Source: Pareuzebyella sediminis
Lineage (GTDB): Bacteria > Bacteroidota > Bacteroidia > Flavobacteriales > Flavobacteriaceae
Assembly: GCF_008367235.1 (NCBI RefSeq)
Contig: NZ_VTZS01000004.1
Span: forward strand, 124,001-188,000
Direction: 5' to 3'
Length of the DNA: 64,000 nucleotides
In this document: piece after piece, positions 27,278-36,581 of the stretch
Position numbering within the stretch: position 1 is the stretch's first letter
How the letters are laid out: the number at the start of each line of letters is the position of its first letter
Program-made: the position numbers and the translations under genes
Notes under the pieces: generated by a model
The model's database searches: none
What the model saw: the letters and a program-made list of their open reading frames with translations, nothing else
Told to the model about the DNA's origin: nothing

Positions 27278-28153
27278 ATGAATGACGTAAAGGCTGCGAT
27301 ACGAACCACCTACTTTAGCCTCATTGGCAATACCAGTTTAGCCCTTATAAAAGGCCTAGCAGGGGTGTTTGGCAATTCGTATGCCTTGATTGCAGATGCC
27401 ATAGAATCGACCACGGATATATTTTCATCCCTATTGGTCTTGTTTGGACTAAAATATGCAAAAAGACCGGCCGACACGAACCACCCTTATGGGCACGGCA
27501 AAATAGAACCCTTGATTACGTTTATCGTAGTCGCTTTTCTGGTCGTTTCAGCAACGGTTATTGCCTATGAGAGTATCGAAAACATACGCACCCCTCACAA
27601 GGTGCCTAAGGCGTGGACGTTACTGGTTCTAGGGGCCATTATTATCTGGAAGGAATGGTCTTATAGACTGGTCAGTAAAAAAGGAAGGGAAACGAATAGT
27701 TCTTCATTACTGGCCGATGCGTGGCACCATCGAAGCGATGCCATTACTTCGGTAATGGCTTTTATCGGAATATCCATAGCCTTAATTTTTGGCAAAGGCT
27801 ATGAAACGGCCGATGATTGGGCCGCTCTGTTCGCTTCCGGATTTATTCTATACAACTGCTATTTGATTTTCAGACCGGCTTTGGGCGAGATAATGGATGA
27901 ACACCAATACGATGATTTAATCGAAGAGATAAGGGAAGTTTCCCTCCAAGTACCCGGGGTGCGTTACACCGAAAAGTGCTTTATCAGAAAATCTGGAATG
28001 CAATTCCATGTGGATCTACATGCGTCCGTTGATGGGCGTATTTCGGTGAAGGAAGGCCACGATATCGCACATGAGCTTCAAGACCATTTAAAGCGACAAA
28101 TTCCAAACTTGTTCCATGTGCTTATCCATATCGAACCCGATATAAAAAACTAG
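27278..28153 (+). CDS. Cation diffusion facilitator (CDF) transporter
   Basis: The start is ATG 27278 (MNDVKAAIRTTYFSLIGN); the upstream extension from 27200 lacks family character. 291 residues with six membrane helices, the metal-site motif ALIADAIESTTDIF in helix 2 and 'ADAWHHRSDAITS' in helix 5 (HxxxD), plus a cytoplasmic C-terminal ferredoxin-like domain ('HVDLHASVDGRISVKEGHDIAHELQDHLK'). It exports divalent metal such as Zn, Fe or Mn in exchange for protons. A -7-like TAAGTTTG lies at 27173-27180 but no TTG partner is clear. Confidence 0.9.
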   Translation: MNDVKAAIRTTYFSLIGNTSLALIKGLAGVFGNSYALIADAIESTTDIFSSLLVLFGLKYAKRPADTNHPYGHGKIEPLITFIVVAFLVVSATVIAYESIENIRTPHKVPKAWTLLVLGAIIIWKEWSYRLVSKKGRETNSSSLLADAWHHRSDAITSVMAFIGISIALIFGKGYETADDWAALFASGFILYNCYLIFRPALGEIMDEHQYDDLIEEIREVSLQVPGVRYTEKCFIRKSGMQFHVDLHASVDGRISVKEGHDIAHELQDHLKRQIPNLFHVLIHIEPDIKN

Positions 28154-28257
28154 CTCTTGGGCCAAAAAAATCAAGGTTGACTATTACTGCTGACAAACTG
28201 CTGTCACTTGCCCCTTTTATTTTTGCTTCCATACAACAATTATTTACACCAAAAACA

Positions 28258-28764
28258 ATGGAAACAATGGTAAATCAAGCAGAAAAAGTAAAGCAAGTGA
28301 TTACTCCTTCAGAATTATTGGTACACTGGCAAGGACACAGAAGTCTAACACGAAAGGTAATTGAAGCTTTTCCGGAAGAAGAGTTTTTCAAGTACTCTAT
28401 TGGGGGAATGCGGCCCTTTTCAGAAATGGTAATGGAGCTATTGGGTATCGCGGTTCCTGCGCTTAAAGAAATAGTAAGCGGCGAAACTGTTGCTCTGAAC
28501 GAAAAGTTTGAACATGAAAACAAGAAAGCCAACTTACTTCAATTGTGGGATGAAGCCACCGAAGAAATCAATGTTTATTGGCCCAAGATCGGTCTTGACC
28601 GTTTTCATGATTCCATAAAGACCTTTGGTCAATATGAAGGTACTGTTCAGTCTTCCATTTTCTATTTTATAGATAACGAAATACACCACCGTGGTCAAGG
28701 GTATGTGTATTTACGGTCTTTGGGTATTGAGCCGCCAATGTTCTGGGAACGGCAAGGTGTTTAA
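28258..28764 (+). CDS. DinB-family damage-inducible-like protein
   Basis: The start is ATG 28258 (METMVNQAEKVKQVITPSEL), with an in-frame GTG/TTG-started extension rejected. 168 residues: a DinB four-helix bundle with 'HWQGHRSLTRKVIEAFPEEEFFKYSIGGMRPFSEMVMELL' and the metal-site helix 'FIDNEIHHRGQGYVYLRSLGIEPP', which is diagnostic of this Bacteroidota DinB branch. The function is unknown; predicted cytosolic metalloprotein. Confidence 0.8.
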   Translation: METMVNQAEKVKQVITPSELLVHWQGHRSLTRKVIEAFPEEEFFKYSIGGMRPFSEMVMELLGIAVPALKEIVSGETVALNEKFEHENKKANLLQLWDEATEEINVYWPKIGLDRFHDSIKTFGQYEGTVQSSIFYFIDNEIHHRGQGYVYLRSLGIEPPMFWERQGV

Positions 28765-28780
28765 TTCCTAAAAGATAAAA

Positions 28781-28990
28781 ATGGTTTGGGTATTCAAGAC
28801 ATCGGTGCAAAAAAAGAACCATGTGCGTCGATTGCGGCCTTTGTTGGATCGAACGATAAAATCAGATGGACAATGGAACTTTGACCTGGAGGATTGTGAC
28901 CGTATTCTCCGTGTCGAAACGAGAAAATTAGATCCTTCGCTCATTGCATGTCTTCTAAGACGTAATGGTTTTGATTGTGCAGAATTGTAG
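28781..28990 (+). CDS. Small conserved HMA-like-fold protein
   Basis: 69 residues beginning MVWVFKTSVQKK. The pattern beta-alpha-beta with 'WNFDLEDCDRILRVE' and 'LLRRNGFDCAEL' recalls small ferredoxin-like-fold (HMA-related) proteins of Flavobacteriia, but the metal-binding CxxC is absent. It starts 16 bases after the DinB gene and is probably co-transcribed. The function is unknown. Confidence 0.6.
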   Translation: MVWVFKTSVQKKNHVRRLRPLLDRTIKSDGQWNFDLEDCDRILRVETRKLDPSLIACLLRRNGFDCAEL

Positions 28991-28997
28991 GGTGACC

Positions 28998-29040
28998 TGA
29001 TATTTATCATAAAATAGCTTGTGAGGCTGCCATAAATTTG
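28998..29040 (+). promoter_or_regulatory. FNR-like site and -7 element of hemN
   Basis: Palindrome TGATATTTATCA at 28998-29009 (arms TGAT and ATCA) and a perfect TAnnTTTG element, TAAATTTG, at 29033-29040. The centre of the palindrome is 36.5 bases from the last base of the -7 element, which places it near -41.5 of a start at about 29045. There is no TTG -33 element, as expected for an activator-dependent promoter. Confidence 0.7.
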
Positions 29041-29060
29041 AATTAAACTATTTCTTATTT

Positions 29061-30422
29061 ATGTGCAGCCTTATTCAAAAATATAATGTCCCCGGCCCAC
29101 GTTATACCAGTTATCCAACAGTTCCTCATTGGGATATCGACACATTTTCGGGTAAGACCTGGAAGGCGACGGTGAAGAAGAGCTTTGATGAGAGCAATGC
29201 TTCCGAAGGAATTAGCCTTTACATTCATTTACCTTACTGTGAAAGCATGTGCACTTTTTGTGGATGCCACAAGAGAATTACGAAACGACATGATGTGGAG
29301 ACACCTTATATTCGTTCCGTACTCAAGGAATGGGAATTATATTGCAATCTCTTCTCGGAAAAACCGAAAATTAAAGAATTGCATTTGGGTGGCGGTACTC
29401 CCACCTTCTTTTCCCCCAATAACTTAAAATATCTGATTAACGGTATTTTTAAACGGGCAACGAAAGCCGAAGCGTATGAGTTCAGCTTTGAAGGCCACCC
29501 GAACAATACCACGAAAGATCATCTTCAGGCGTTATTTGATGTCGGTTTTAGAAGGGTAAGCTTTGGGGTTCAAGACTATAACGAAACCGTTCAAAAAGCA
29601 ATTCATCGTGTACAACCTTTCGAGAAGGTTAAGGAGGTAACGGAAGTAGCCCGGGAAATCGGGTATACTTCGGTTGGTCATGATATTATTTTCGGTTTGC
29701 CCCATCAGACCTTGCGCCATGTGGAAGAGACTATCTTAAAGACCAAAGAGCTTATGCCAGATAGATTGGCTTTCTACAGTTATGCCCACGTGCCTTGGCT
29801 TAAGGGAAATGGTCAGAGGGGATATAAGGACGACGACCTGCCCAGTGCCGAACAGAAGCGCCGACAATATGAAAGGGGCAAGGAACTTTTGACCCAAGTA
29901 GGCTATCATGAAATTGGCATGGATCACTTTGCCCTTCCATCGGATAGTTTGTTCCAAGCTACACAATCGGGAACGTTGCACAGGAATTTTATGGGGTATA
30001 CGGCGACCAAAACCCAATTAATGGTAGGCCTTGGCGCTTCGAGTATAAGTGATAGTTGGTATAGTTTTGCCCAGAACGTAAAGAGTATAGAGGAGTACGC
30101 TCACTTGGTAGAAAACGATATAATTCCAATTTATCGCGGCCATATACTGACGGAAGAAGACCGTGTTATTAGAAAACATATATTAAATTTAATGTGTGGA
30201 TTTGAAACTTCGTGGGCGCAGCCTGAAATGTATTTTGATGAAATAAACGAAGTCGTTCAAGCGTTAGAAGAAATGAGAAACGATGGTTTGATAACTATAA
30301 CCAAAGGTCGATTACAAGTTTTTGAAAACGGACGCCCGTTCATACGGAATATTTGCATGGCTTTTGATTTACATTTACGAAGAAAGACTAGTAAGACGAG
30401 GTTGTTCTCCATGACCATATAA
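29061..30422 (+). CDS. hemN: Oxygen-independent coproporphyrinogen III oxidase
   Basis: A 453-residue radical-SAM enzyme. The cluster motif is C60-ESM-C64-TF-C67 followed by G-C69, within the HemN signature 'YIHLPYCESMCTFCGCHKR'. The glycine-rich LGGGTPTFF and the 'SFGVQDYNETVQKAIHRVQP' region are typical of true HemN rather than HemW. It oxidatively decarboxylates coproporphyrinogen III to protoporphyrinogen IX without oxygen, in the cytosol. The promoter carries an FNR-like site. A universal stress protein gene follows after 15 bases. Confidence 0.93.
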   Translation: MCSLIQKYNVPGPRYTSYPTVPHWDIDTFSGKTWKATVKKSFDESNASEGISLYIHLPYCESMCTFCGCHKRITKRHDVETPYIRSVLKEWELYCNLFSEKPKIKELHLGGGTPTFFSPNNLKYLINGIFKRATKAEAYEFSFEGHPNNTTKDHLQALFDVGFRRVSFGVQDYNETVQKAIHRVQPFEKVKEVTEVAREIGYTSVGHDIIFGLPHQTLRHVEETILKTKELMPDRLAFYSYAHVPWLKGNGQRGYKDDDLPSAEQKRRQYERGKELLTQVGYHEIGMDHFALPSDSLFQATQSGTLHRNFMGYTATKTQLMVGLGASSISDSWYSFAQNVKSIEEYAHLVENDIIPIYRGHILTEEDRVIRKHILNLMCGFETSWAQPEMYFDEINEVVQALEEMRNDGLITITKGRLQVFENGRPFIRNICMAFDLHLRRKTSKTRLFSMTI

Positions 30423-30437
30423 TTTAAATATACAAAG

Positions 30438-31265
30438 ATGAATAAGATTATAGTACCACTGGATTTTTCTCAACAATCGGAGTACGCCTTGAAAGTGGCC
30501 GCTTCTTTGGCCAAGAGATATGGAGCTGATATTTTGGCACTCCATATGCTTGAATTAAATCAGGCCATGATAACTTCTTCGGAAGGTTTTCATCCTGAGC
30601 AGACTGTATTTTTGATAAAATTGGCCGAAAAGCGATTCACGGAATTTTTAGACAAGTCTTATTTAAAAGGTATAAAAGTTACACCTGTCGTAAAGCACTA
30701 CAAGGTCTTCAGTGAAGTAAATGAGGTGGCCAAGGAGCACAAAGCTGATCTTATCGTAATGGGCTCCCACGGCACCGATGGTCTTCAAGAGATTTTTGTA
30801 GGGTCTAATGCAGAGAAAGTAGTGCGCAATGCGGACTTGCCCGTTTTGGTCATCAAGAACGAAATGGAAAACTTTAAAATTGATCATTTTGTTTTTGCTT
30901 CCGATTTCATGGAGGAAAGTATAAGCTCTTTTAAGAAGGCCAAGGCCTTTGCCTCGATGATGAATGCCAAAATGGATTTGGTGTACATAAATACACCTGG
31001 CGATGGTTTTTTGAGTACAGGGGATGTGTACGAAAGAATACAACACTTTCTGGCGAAAGTAAATGTAGCCATGCATGTAGAGGTCTATAATGATTACAGC
31101 GTAGAACGCGGAATTCTAAATTATAGCAAAAAAAATATGGCAGATGCCATTGGTATCTCTACCCATGGTCGAAAAGGACTTTCACATTTTTTCATGGGCA
31201 GCATTGGAGAAGATGTGGCCAATCACTCAAAACTTCCAGTAGTTACCTTTAAGATTGGCGACTGA
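30438..31265 (+). CDS. Universal stress protein, two UspA domains
   Basis: 275 residues, two UspA domains in tandem (about 1-142 and 146-275). The first domain has the ATP-binding-type 'VMGSHGTDGLQEIFVGSNAEKVVRNADLPVLVIK'. The second ends 'ISTHGRKGLSHFFMGSIGEDVANHSKLPVVTFK', so both have the G-2x-G-9x-G(S/T)-like loop. Cytosolic. It is 15 bases behind hemN, so it shares the FNR-like promoter and should rise under low oxygen. Confidence 0.88.
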   Translation: MNKIIVPLDFSQQSEYALKVAASLAKRYGADILALHMLELNQAMITSSEGFHPEQTVFLIKLAEKRFTEFLDKSYLKGIKVTPVVKHYKVFSEVNEVAKEHKADLIVMGSHGTDGLQEIFVGSNAEKVVRNADLPVLVIKNEMENFKIDHFVFASDFMEESISSFKKAKAFASMMNAKMDLVYINTPGDGFLSTGDVYERIQHFLAKVNVAMHVEVYNDYSVERGILNYSKKNMADAIGISTHGRKGLSHFFMGSIGEDVANHSKLPVVTFKIGD

Positions 31266-31276
31266 TTCGCTGACTT

Positions 31277-32146
31277 TTACTGGGGTAGCATGGGAAACAG
31301 CTTTTTGATTTCATTGTCGGAAGGCTGTTTGCCATATTCACAAATTTCGAATCCTTCTGCATTTTTAACGGTAGGGGCCTTGTCGCCGTACCATTTTTTT
31401 AGGCTTTCCATTGTAGCCCCGTTCGGCGCATGAGACCGCCAGTTGGTCAAAAATTTCAAACGTTCTTCTTCAGATTCGGGTACTTGGTCTAATGTGCCCA
31501 TCGTCCAGGGTAACCATTCGAAGAACTGTGATTCATGAGCTGCCATGGCATATATTTTTTGTTCGAAGACCTCGTCGATCGCTATCGCAACGTCAGGCTC
31601 AAAGGGACTAGGTTTTTGAAATCCGTCTTCTGAATACAAAAAGACAGGATTCTTTTTTAATGGAGGAACATCGGGGGCTACATTGGGAACGATGACCATA
31701 TAAGCGGCATCTTGAACAAGAACGCCTGTATATCTATGATCGGGATGGTAGTCATTGGGCCTTGGTGCAATTACGATATCCGCATTCCATTTTCTTATTT
31801 CACGAATGACTTTCAACCGATTTTCCAGGGTCGGCATCAATTCTCCATCATGGTTGCCCAGTACTGTATATTCCACCCCAAAACGTTTTCCAGCTTCCTG
31901 GGCTTCCTTCAAACGAATTTTTGCCAATGCACCACCGCCCTTTTCTTGATGCCCTGCATCCCCATTGGTCAAAGAGACAAATTTGACATTATGGCCCATT
32001 TTTGAAAATAGAATGGCCGTGCCACCGGCATCATTGTCACAGTCGTCTGGATGTGCCCCAAAAACGATAACATTTATTTTTTCGGTTTGTGAATATACCA
32101 TGGGAATTGTAAAGCAAAAACAGATTAGTAATACATATTTTTTCAT
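31277..32146 (-). CDS. Exported PIG-L-family deacetylase
   Basis: 289 residues with a signal peptide (about 1-19, ending VYSQ). The LmbE/PIG-L zinc motif is AHPDD (32-36) with the later 'RPNDYHPDHRYTG' supplying the third ligand. It hydrolyses N-acetyl groups from amino sugars or related glycosides; the substrate here is unknown. It follows the Gfo/Idh/MocA gene after 12 bases on the same strand, so the two form a small unit, perhaps for a modified sugar. Confidence 0.88.
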   Translation of the reverse strand: MKKYVLLICFCFTIPMVYSQTEKINVIVFGAHPDDCDNDAGGTAILFSKMGHNVKFVSLTNGDAGHQEKGGGALAKIRLKEAQEAGKRFGVEYTVLGNHDGELMPTLENRLKVIREIRKWNADIVIAPRPNDYHPDHRYTGVLVQDAAYMVIVPNVAPDVPPLKKNPVFLYSEDGFQKPSPFEPDVAIAIDEVFEQKIYAMAAHESQFFEWLPWTMGTLDQVPESEEERLKFLTNWRSHAPNGATMESLKKWYGDKAPTVKNAEGFEICEYGKQPSDNEIKKLFPMLPQ

Positions 32147-32158
32147 GTAGTCGAGTAT

Positions 32159-33550
32159 TTAGGCTGGTTTCATGGCTTTGGGATCCCAAGCCACGGGACG
32201 GTTTTGATAGTAACTATCGTTGGCCAACAGGGCTGCCCCGGCGGCACGAAGTCCAAAGGTAGGATCTTCTACGACCTTACCTTTTCCACGAATGGCCTGG
32301 AAGAAATTGTAGAAATGGTCATGGTGCCCGCCTTTATAGTCGTCTGGAGCCTCCCATTTTGTCTCGCCAGTGCTCAGTGACGTCTCCCTAGGTTCAAGAT
32401 TTTGTTCGGAGTAGCTTTGCCTAATTTTCTTTTGTGTAGCTTCGGTGAACGAGACCATCGAATACCCATCCGGTATCATATCTAATTTCGAACGTCTCAA
32501 GGTTACCGCACGCTGCCCTACCTCCATTTCGCCCTCGGTACCGACTAATTTGAAGCCACCGCCACCGCCGCTGCCGGCGATAAAATTGATCCTGAAAGCG
32601 GCATTGAATGCTGCATGCGTATTTGTTTTCGGATAATCGTACAGCGTGATACTCACATCAGGAACATCTCGACCATCTTTCCAAAAGCGAAGTCCTCCGG
32701 TGGCCTGTGCACGGTTTGGCCCCATAGAACTGATAATGTAATTAAGGCTTGAAAAGGCATGTACGAAAAGGTCTCCCGCTACCCCGGTACCATAATCACG
32801 GTAATTTCTCCAACGAAAAAATCGTTTTGGTTCATAGGGCACTTTTGGGGCATTACCCAAAAAGGTATCGAAATCTACGGTTTGGGGGTTCGCATCGGGC
32901 GGAATGGGGTACTGCCAAGCCCCCTCGGCAGAATAGCGATCGTTGAAGAAGTCTAGCATGACAATGTCCCCGATCGCCCCATCTTCATAGAGCTGTTTGG
33001 CTTTTTCGTTTCCCAGTGAAGACATTCCCTGGCTTCCTATTTGACAGAGCTTTCCAGTTGATTTTTGAGTGTTGATAATTTCTTGACCTTCTTCCCACTT
33101 TTGTACCATAGGTTTTTCGCAGTATACGTGCTTTCCCGCTTTGAGGGCGTCGATGACGATCTTCTTATGCCAATGGTCTGGTGTCGCTACAATTACGGCA
33201 TCTATGTCTTTTCGGTCCAAAAGGGCACGATAATCACGGGTAACAAAAATATCTTCTCCCCAAAGTTCCTTGGCCCGATCGAGCCTTCCTGTGTAAAGAT
33301 CACAGGCCGCAACCAATTTTGTTCCACTTACGGTCAGGGCAGATTTAGTATCGTAAATTCCTTGAATACCAGATCCTATGAGACCCACATTAATTTGATC
33401 GTTGGCCGTATACAAACTGTTTTCGTACTCCCTCTGAAGTACTAGTTTTTGTTGGTAGGAAGATGAAAAAACCAAAGGAGCTGCTCCTAAAACTGTAGAA
33501 CCCAAGGCGGCCTTTTTGATAAAAGACCTTCTAGAGGTATTCTTCTTCAT
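32159..33550 (-). CDS. Tat-exported Gfo/Idh/MocA-family oxidoreductase
   Basis: 463 residues with a twin-arginine signal (RRSFIKKAALGSTVLGAAP). The NAD-binding Rossmann domain begins 'NVGLIGSGIQGIYD', and the family motif 'EKPMVQKW' is at the NAD/sugar site. A glucose-fructose-oxidoreductase-like C-terminal sheet follows. Tat export suggests that it folds with its cofactor in the cytosol and works in the periplasm on a sugar or polyol. It is paired with the PIG-L deacetylase. Confidence 0.9.
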   Translation of the reverse strand: MKKNTSRRSFIKKAALGSTVLGAAPLVFSSSYQQKLVLQREYENSLYTANDQINVGLIGSGIQGIYDTKSALTVSGTKLVAACDLYTGRLDRAKELWGEDIFVTRDYRALLDRKDIDAVIVATPDHWHKKIVIDALKAGKHVYCEKPMVQKWEEGQEIINTQKSTGKLCQIGSQGMSSLGNEKAKQLYEDGAIGDIVMLDFFNDRYSAEGAWQYPIPPDANPQTVDFDTFLGNAPKVPYEPKRFFRWRNYRDYGTGVAGDLFVHAFSSLNYIISSMGPNRAQATGGLRFWKDGRDVPDVSITLYDYPKTNTHAAFNAAFRINFIAGSGGGGGFKLVGTEGEMEVGQRAVTLRRSKLDMIPDGYSMVSFTEATQKKIRQSYSEQNLEPRETSLSTGETKWEAPDDYKGGHHDHFYNFFQAIRGKGKVVEDPTFGLRAAGAALLANDSYYQNRPVAWDPKAMKPA

Positions 33551-34057
33551 GTGATGTTATTTAGCTGAGATGGAAATTATGAGGAAATTAACCAATTTAT
33601 CGTGGGTGCCAAAATATGTAATGTTCAAAATGATAAAAAAGAACTCCTTTGCTAGGAACTAAAGCCTGCTGAAGGAAATTTTATGTAGTCCAGGTGCAAA
33701 AATTGATAAGAATATTTTGTACGAGGCAACCTGAAGTGTCGAAAAAATCATGTTTAGGGCACATCTAAGTGCCTAAAAATTGACGAAACAATTCCAAAAT
33801 CATGGTGAAAGCCATTTTTATGAACTGGTTTTTTCTTATTTTTAGAAAGAGGGATTACGCCTGCACTATAGTCATAGAATGGGTTAGACTTTTATAATAG
33901 AAAGTTACTTTTAGAGTCTATACTTATTCTCTTGGCGATTTGCATTTCTATTGACCAAGTCTAGAATCGAACGAATTTCCCCTTTCTTTTCACGCCCCTC
34001 TATTTGTATATCTCGAACACTATTTTTTGTTTGAAATCCGATATTAATACTTGAATT
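33551..34057. other. 507-base divergent intergenic region
   Basis: AT-rich and without a gene. A small hairpin GGCAC (33758-33762) / GTGCC (33769-33773) is present. No FNR-like palindrome with the geometry found elsewhere is seen. Promoters for the Gfo/Idh/MocA gene and for the plus-strand gene at 34058 must lie here, but I cannot place them. Confidence 0.4.
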
Positions 34058-34510
34058 ATGCCAAAGTATCTTTCGAAGGTCGAGTGTCTTAAAGAAATAG
34101 AAAGAGAATATGTGGCGAAGCTGGGATACATTTCTAAAGAAAGTCCTTTCATCGTGCCCATAACCTACTTTTATGATGAAAAGGAAAATAGTATTATAGC
34201 GTTTTCCACTTTTGGCCATAAGATAGAGAGCATGCGCGAAAACGCTGCCGTTTGTTTATATCTTGATAAGATCGTTTCGGTTAAGGAATGGAAAACAATC
34301 CTTATACATGGTGAATATGAGGAATTAGATAAGATAGATCATGAATTCTACCTAGAAAAGTTAGGTCAAGGAGTTAAGGGTATTCTGAATATCAACGATC
34401 AAAAAAATACAAGAGAGATGGAAGAATTTTCCAACGTGAAGTTCTTGAAAGGAGACCCTATCGTATTCCAGATTAAAATTTGGGATATCACTGGAAGGTT
34501 TATGGGTTGA
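34058..34510 (+). CDS. Pyridoxamine-5'-phosphate-oxidase-like flavin-binding protein
   Basis: 150 residues of split-barrel fold. The pattern 'AKLGYISKESPFIVPITYFYDEKENSIIAFSTFGHKIESMRENAAVCLYLD' is typical of the NimA/PNPOx-like family that binds FMN or related flavins. It may reduce nitro compounds or bind flavin; no activity can be assigned. It is convergent with the 612-residue gene. Confidence 0.75.
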   Translation: MPKYLSKVECLKEIEREYVAKLGYISKESPFIVPITYFYDEKENSIIAFSTFGHKIESMRENAAVCLYLDKIVSVKEWKTILIHGEYEELDKIDHEFYLEKLGQGVKGILNINDQKNTREMEEFSNVKFLKGDPIVFQIKIWDITGRFMG

Positions 34511-34540
34511 ATAGGCTCGAATACCAATGAACAAACCGTG

Positions 34541-36379
34541 CTATGAAACCGTATTTCCTGCTCCTTGTTCCCAATATAAGGGTAGCGCTTCCAATACCCG
34601 CAGGCACTCTTCAAGTGGTATGGTCATACGCTGCTTTTGACTATGGGCCGAGAAAAGCTTTTTGTAATAGGCAATACCGTCGATAAGATTCTTTTGGAAT
34701 AGGACCAAGTATTTGTAGTGTTTTTCTGTAGGTTCTCTTTCGTAATCTGCAATCTGTTGTTTTAAATAATCAATGTATATTCGAAGTTCTTTGATGAACA
34801 TATTCGGCCGATCGGTACTCTCGATAATATTCTTACGTCCGTATATATGGTCGATCATAAGCTTCAAGGAAACCGGCTTAGAAAAGTAGGCCATGTTCGG
34901 GCCAGGGCATACCGATACCCCTTCGCCTTCGATTTTTGTATCTAGACCATAGGTCAATAGGGCGGAGGTACCGAGACCCACACAGGTGCATGCTTTCTCG
35001 GTCACCTTATTAAAGTGGAATTCGTATTCTTTCTTCGAAAGCCCTCTTTCTTGCAGCTCTTGTATTTTTAGATGTTGATATTGTCTTGATGCTGTACAGA
35101 GACCTTTGGTTTTGAAATCTTTATTGAGGGCTACGAATTTTTTCGGACAAGGGCTTCCCGGTTTGCCATTGATTAAATTTCTTTCTTTTTCGAGATCTTT
35201 GGTATTGCCCCTTAAACTGTGAAAGGGAATACCCAAAGGTGAGATGTTGCTCAGATAAAGGTCCTCTTTCTTCGCGCCTGCCAGTTTTTCAAGTGTGTCA
35301 CGATCAACAGTCGTCGCTTCGGGAACCAAGAGGAAAGGAGTGCCCCAACCTACAGAATCAATCTGGTAATAGTCTAACAAAAAGTGATGTTCATCAGTGT
35401 TTCCGACTCCGCCCTGTGCCGAAATTTTTAAGGACATAGGTTTGTCAGGTGCATACCTATTTTTTTGACCTAGGGCCTTGGTCAATATCTCATGTACCGA
35501 TGAACGAAGTACCTCGCGATTCTCTTTGAACTGTTCTAAAATAGGTCCTAAAAGATAACCGTCGGTTGCAAAGGCATGGCCACCACAGTTAAGGCCTGAT
35601 TCGATACGATACTCTGAAACCCATAAGCCCTTTTTTGCCAAGAATTTACCTTGAATAAGGGCAGAACGGTAGTCGCTAACCTTAAGTACTATTTTCTTTT
35701 TAGGCTCTTGATCGGGATGGGGATAAAAGTCTTCGAACTGTTCGATATAGCTATACAACCTAGGGTTCATGCCTGCAGAAAGAATCATTGAAGAGTTCAA
35801 TGTGCTATTTGCGAAACCTCTGAGTGCGGCATGCGCATCGTTGAATTCAGAAGGTAGTTTTTCCTTTTTTGAATAGTTGTCCTTATCGACTTTGGTCATG
35901 ATGTTTACGTCAATACTGCCTATTCGCATATTATCTTTTGCCCATGCAAGGAGCTCTGCAACATCTCGACCGCTGAGTAACCGTTTTTCAAATTCGGCTT
36001 TGATAGGCGCACTGTCTGGAAGCATATCGAAATATCCCTTGAAATTTTTGACCGTTTCCGTATTTTTATGTCGAAATGCTTCGAATTTCTCTTGTGCCAG
36101 TTTGTGTATGAGGTTGAGGTATGCTGTGATGCGTTTCGCCCTAAAATCTTCTGTTTTATCAGTGATTTCTTGATAAGTTTCGCCAGACTTTGCACAATAC
36201 ATTTTCCTTAATCTTTCCAATAAAATATCATCGACCAACGAGATAACCGAGTCTATACCGAATTGGGAGACCTTCAAGGGCGTATCAATCGTAAAACCGA
36301 TACCCATGACTGGAATATGGAAAGAATGTGCGTTTATCATACCAACTTTATTTGTGTCTTGGTGCTCCTCGGTAATCAT
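34541..36379 (-). CDS. Large cytosolic protein of unknown function, Cys-rich in its second half
   Basis: 612 residues, no signal peptide or membrane helix. The N-terminal 'HSFHIPVMGIGFTIDTPLKVSQFGIDSVISLVDD' and the middle 'KISAQGGVGNTDEHHFLLDYYQIDSVGWGTPFLLVPEATTVD' have the rhythm of an FMN-type TIM barrel such as nitronate monooxygenases, but this is only a fold-level impression. Cys residues are at 62, 265 (SGLNCGGH), 411, 428, 464, 466 (KACTCVG) and 491 (VCPGP), enough for an iron-sulfur or zinc site. An FNR-like site lies upstream. I do not recognise a named family. Start at ATG 36379; a later Met (residue 14) is possible. Confidence 0.65.
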   Translation of the reverse strand: MITEEHQDTNKVGMINAHSFHIPVMGIGFTIDTPLKVSQFGIDSVISLVDDILLERLRKMYCAKSGETYQEITDKTEDFRAKRITAYLNLIHKLAQEKFEAFRHKNTETVKNFKGYFDMLPDSAPIKAEFEKRLLSGRDVAELLAWAKDNMRIGSIDVNIMTKVDKDNYSKKEKLPSEFNDAHAALRGFANSTLNSSMILSAGMNPRLYSYIEQFEDFYPHPDQEPKKKIVLKVSDYRSALIQGKFLAKKGLWVSEYRIESGLNCGGHAFATDGYLLGPILEQFKENREVLRSSVHEILTKALGQKNRYAPDKPMSLKISAQGGVGNTDEHHFLLDYYQIDSVGWGTPFLLVPEATTVDRDTLEKLAGAKKEDLYLSNISPLGIPFHSLRGNTKDLEKERNLINGKPGSPCPKKFVALNKDFKTKGLCTASRQYQHLKIQELQERGLSKKEYEFHFNKVTEKACTCVGLGTSALLTYGLDTKIEGEGVSVCPGPNMAYFSKPVSLKLMIDHIYGRKNIIESTDRPNMFIKELRIYIDYLKQQIADYEREPTEKHYKYLVLFQKNLIDGIAYYKKLFSAHSQKQRMTIPLEECLRVLEALPLYWEQGAGNTVS

Positions 36380-36414
36380 ATGGGCGATGTGACCAAGGGT
36401 GCAGTTGAAAGATG

Positions 36415-36457
36415 TAAAATTGGGGCTTTTAGCCGCTTCAAAACATGATATTTGTCA
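36415..36457 (-). promoter_or_regulatory. FNR-like site upstream of the 612-residue gene
   Basis: TGATATTTGTCA at 36446-36457 (one base off a perfect palindrome core). At exactly the distance seen elsewhere the minus strand carries CAATTTTA (36422-36415), a two-mismatch version of TAnnTTTG. The predicted start near 36410 leaves about 30 bases before the ATG. This is the weakest of the seven sites. Confidence 0.45.
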
Positions 36458-36581
36458 AGTTTTACTTCTTCACCTCTACCTTAACAAAAACAAAGAATTA
36501 TGACCTGAAAAATACGACTGAACTATGCCTGATAGTCGATACGTCGAAAATCTCACTTTTAGTACCTAGTACTGATTTGAA

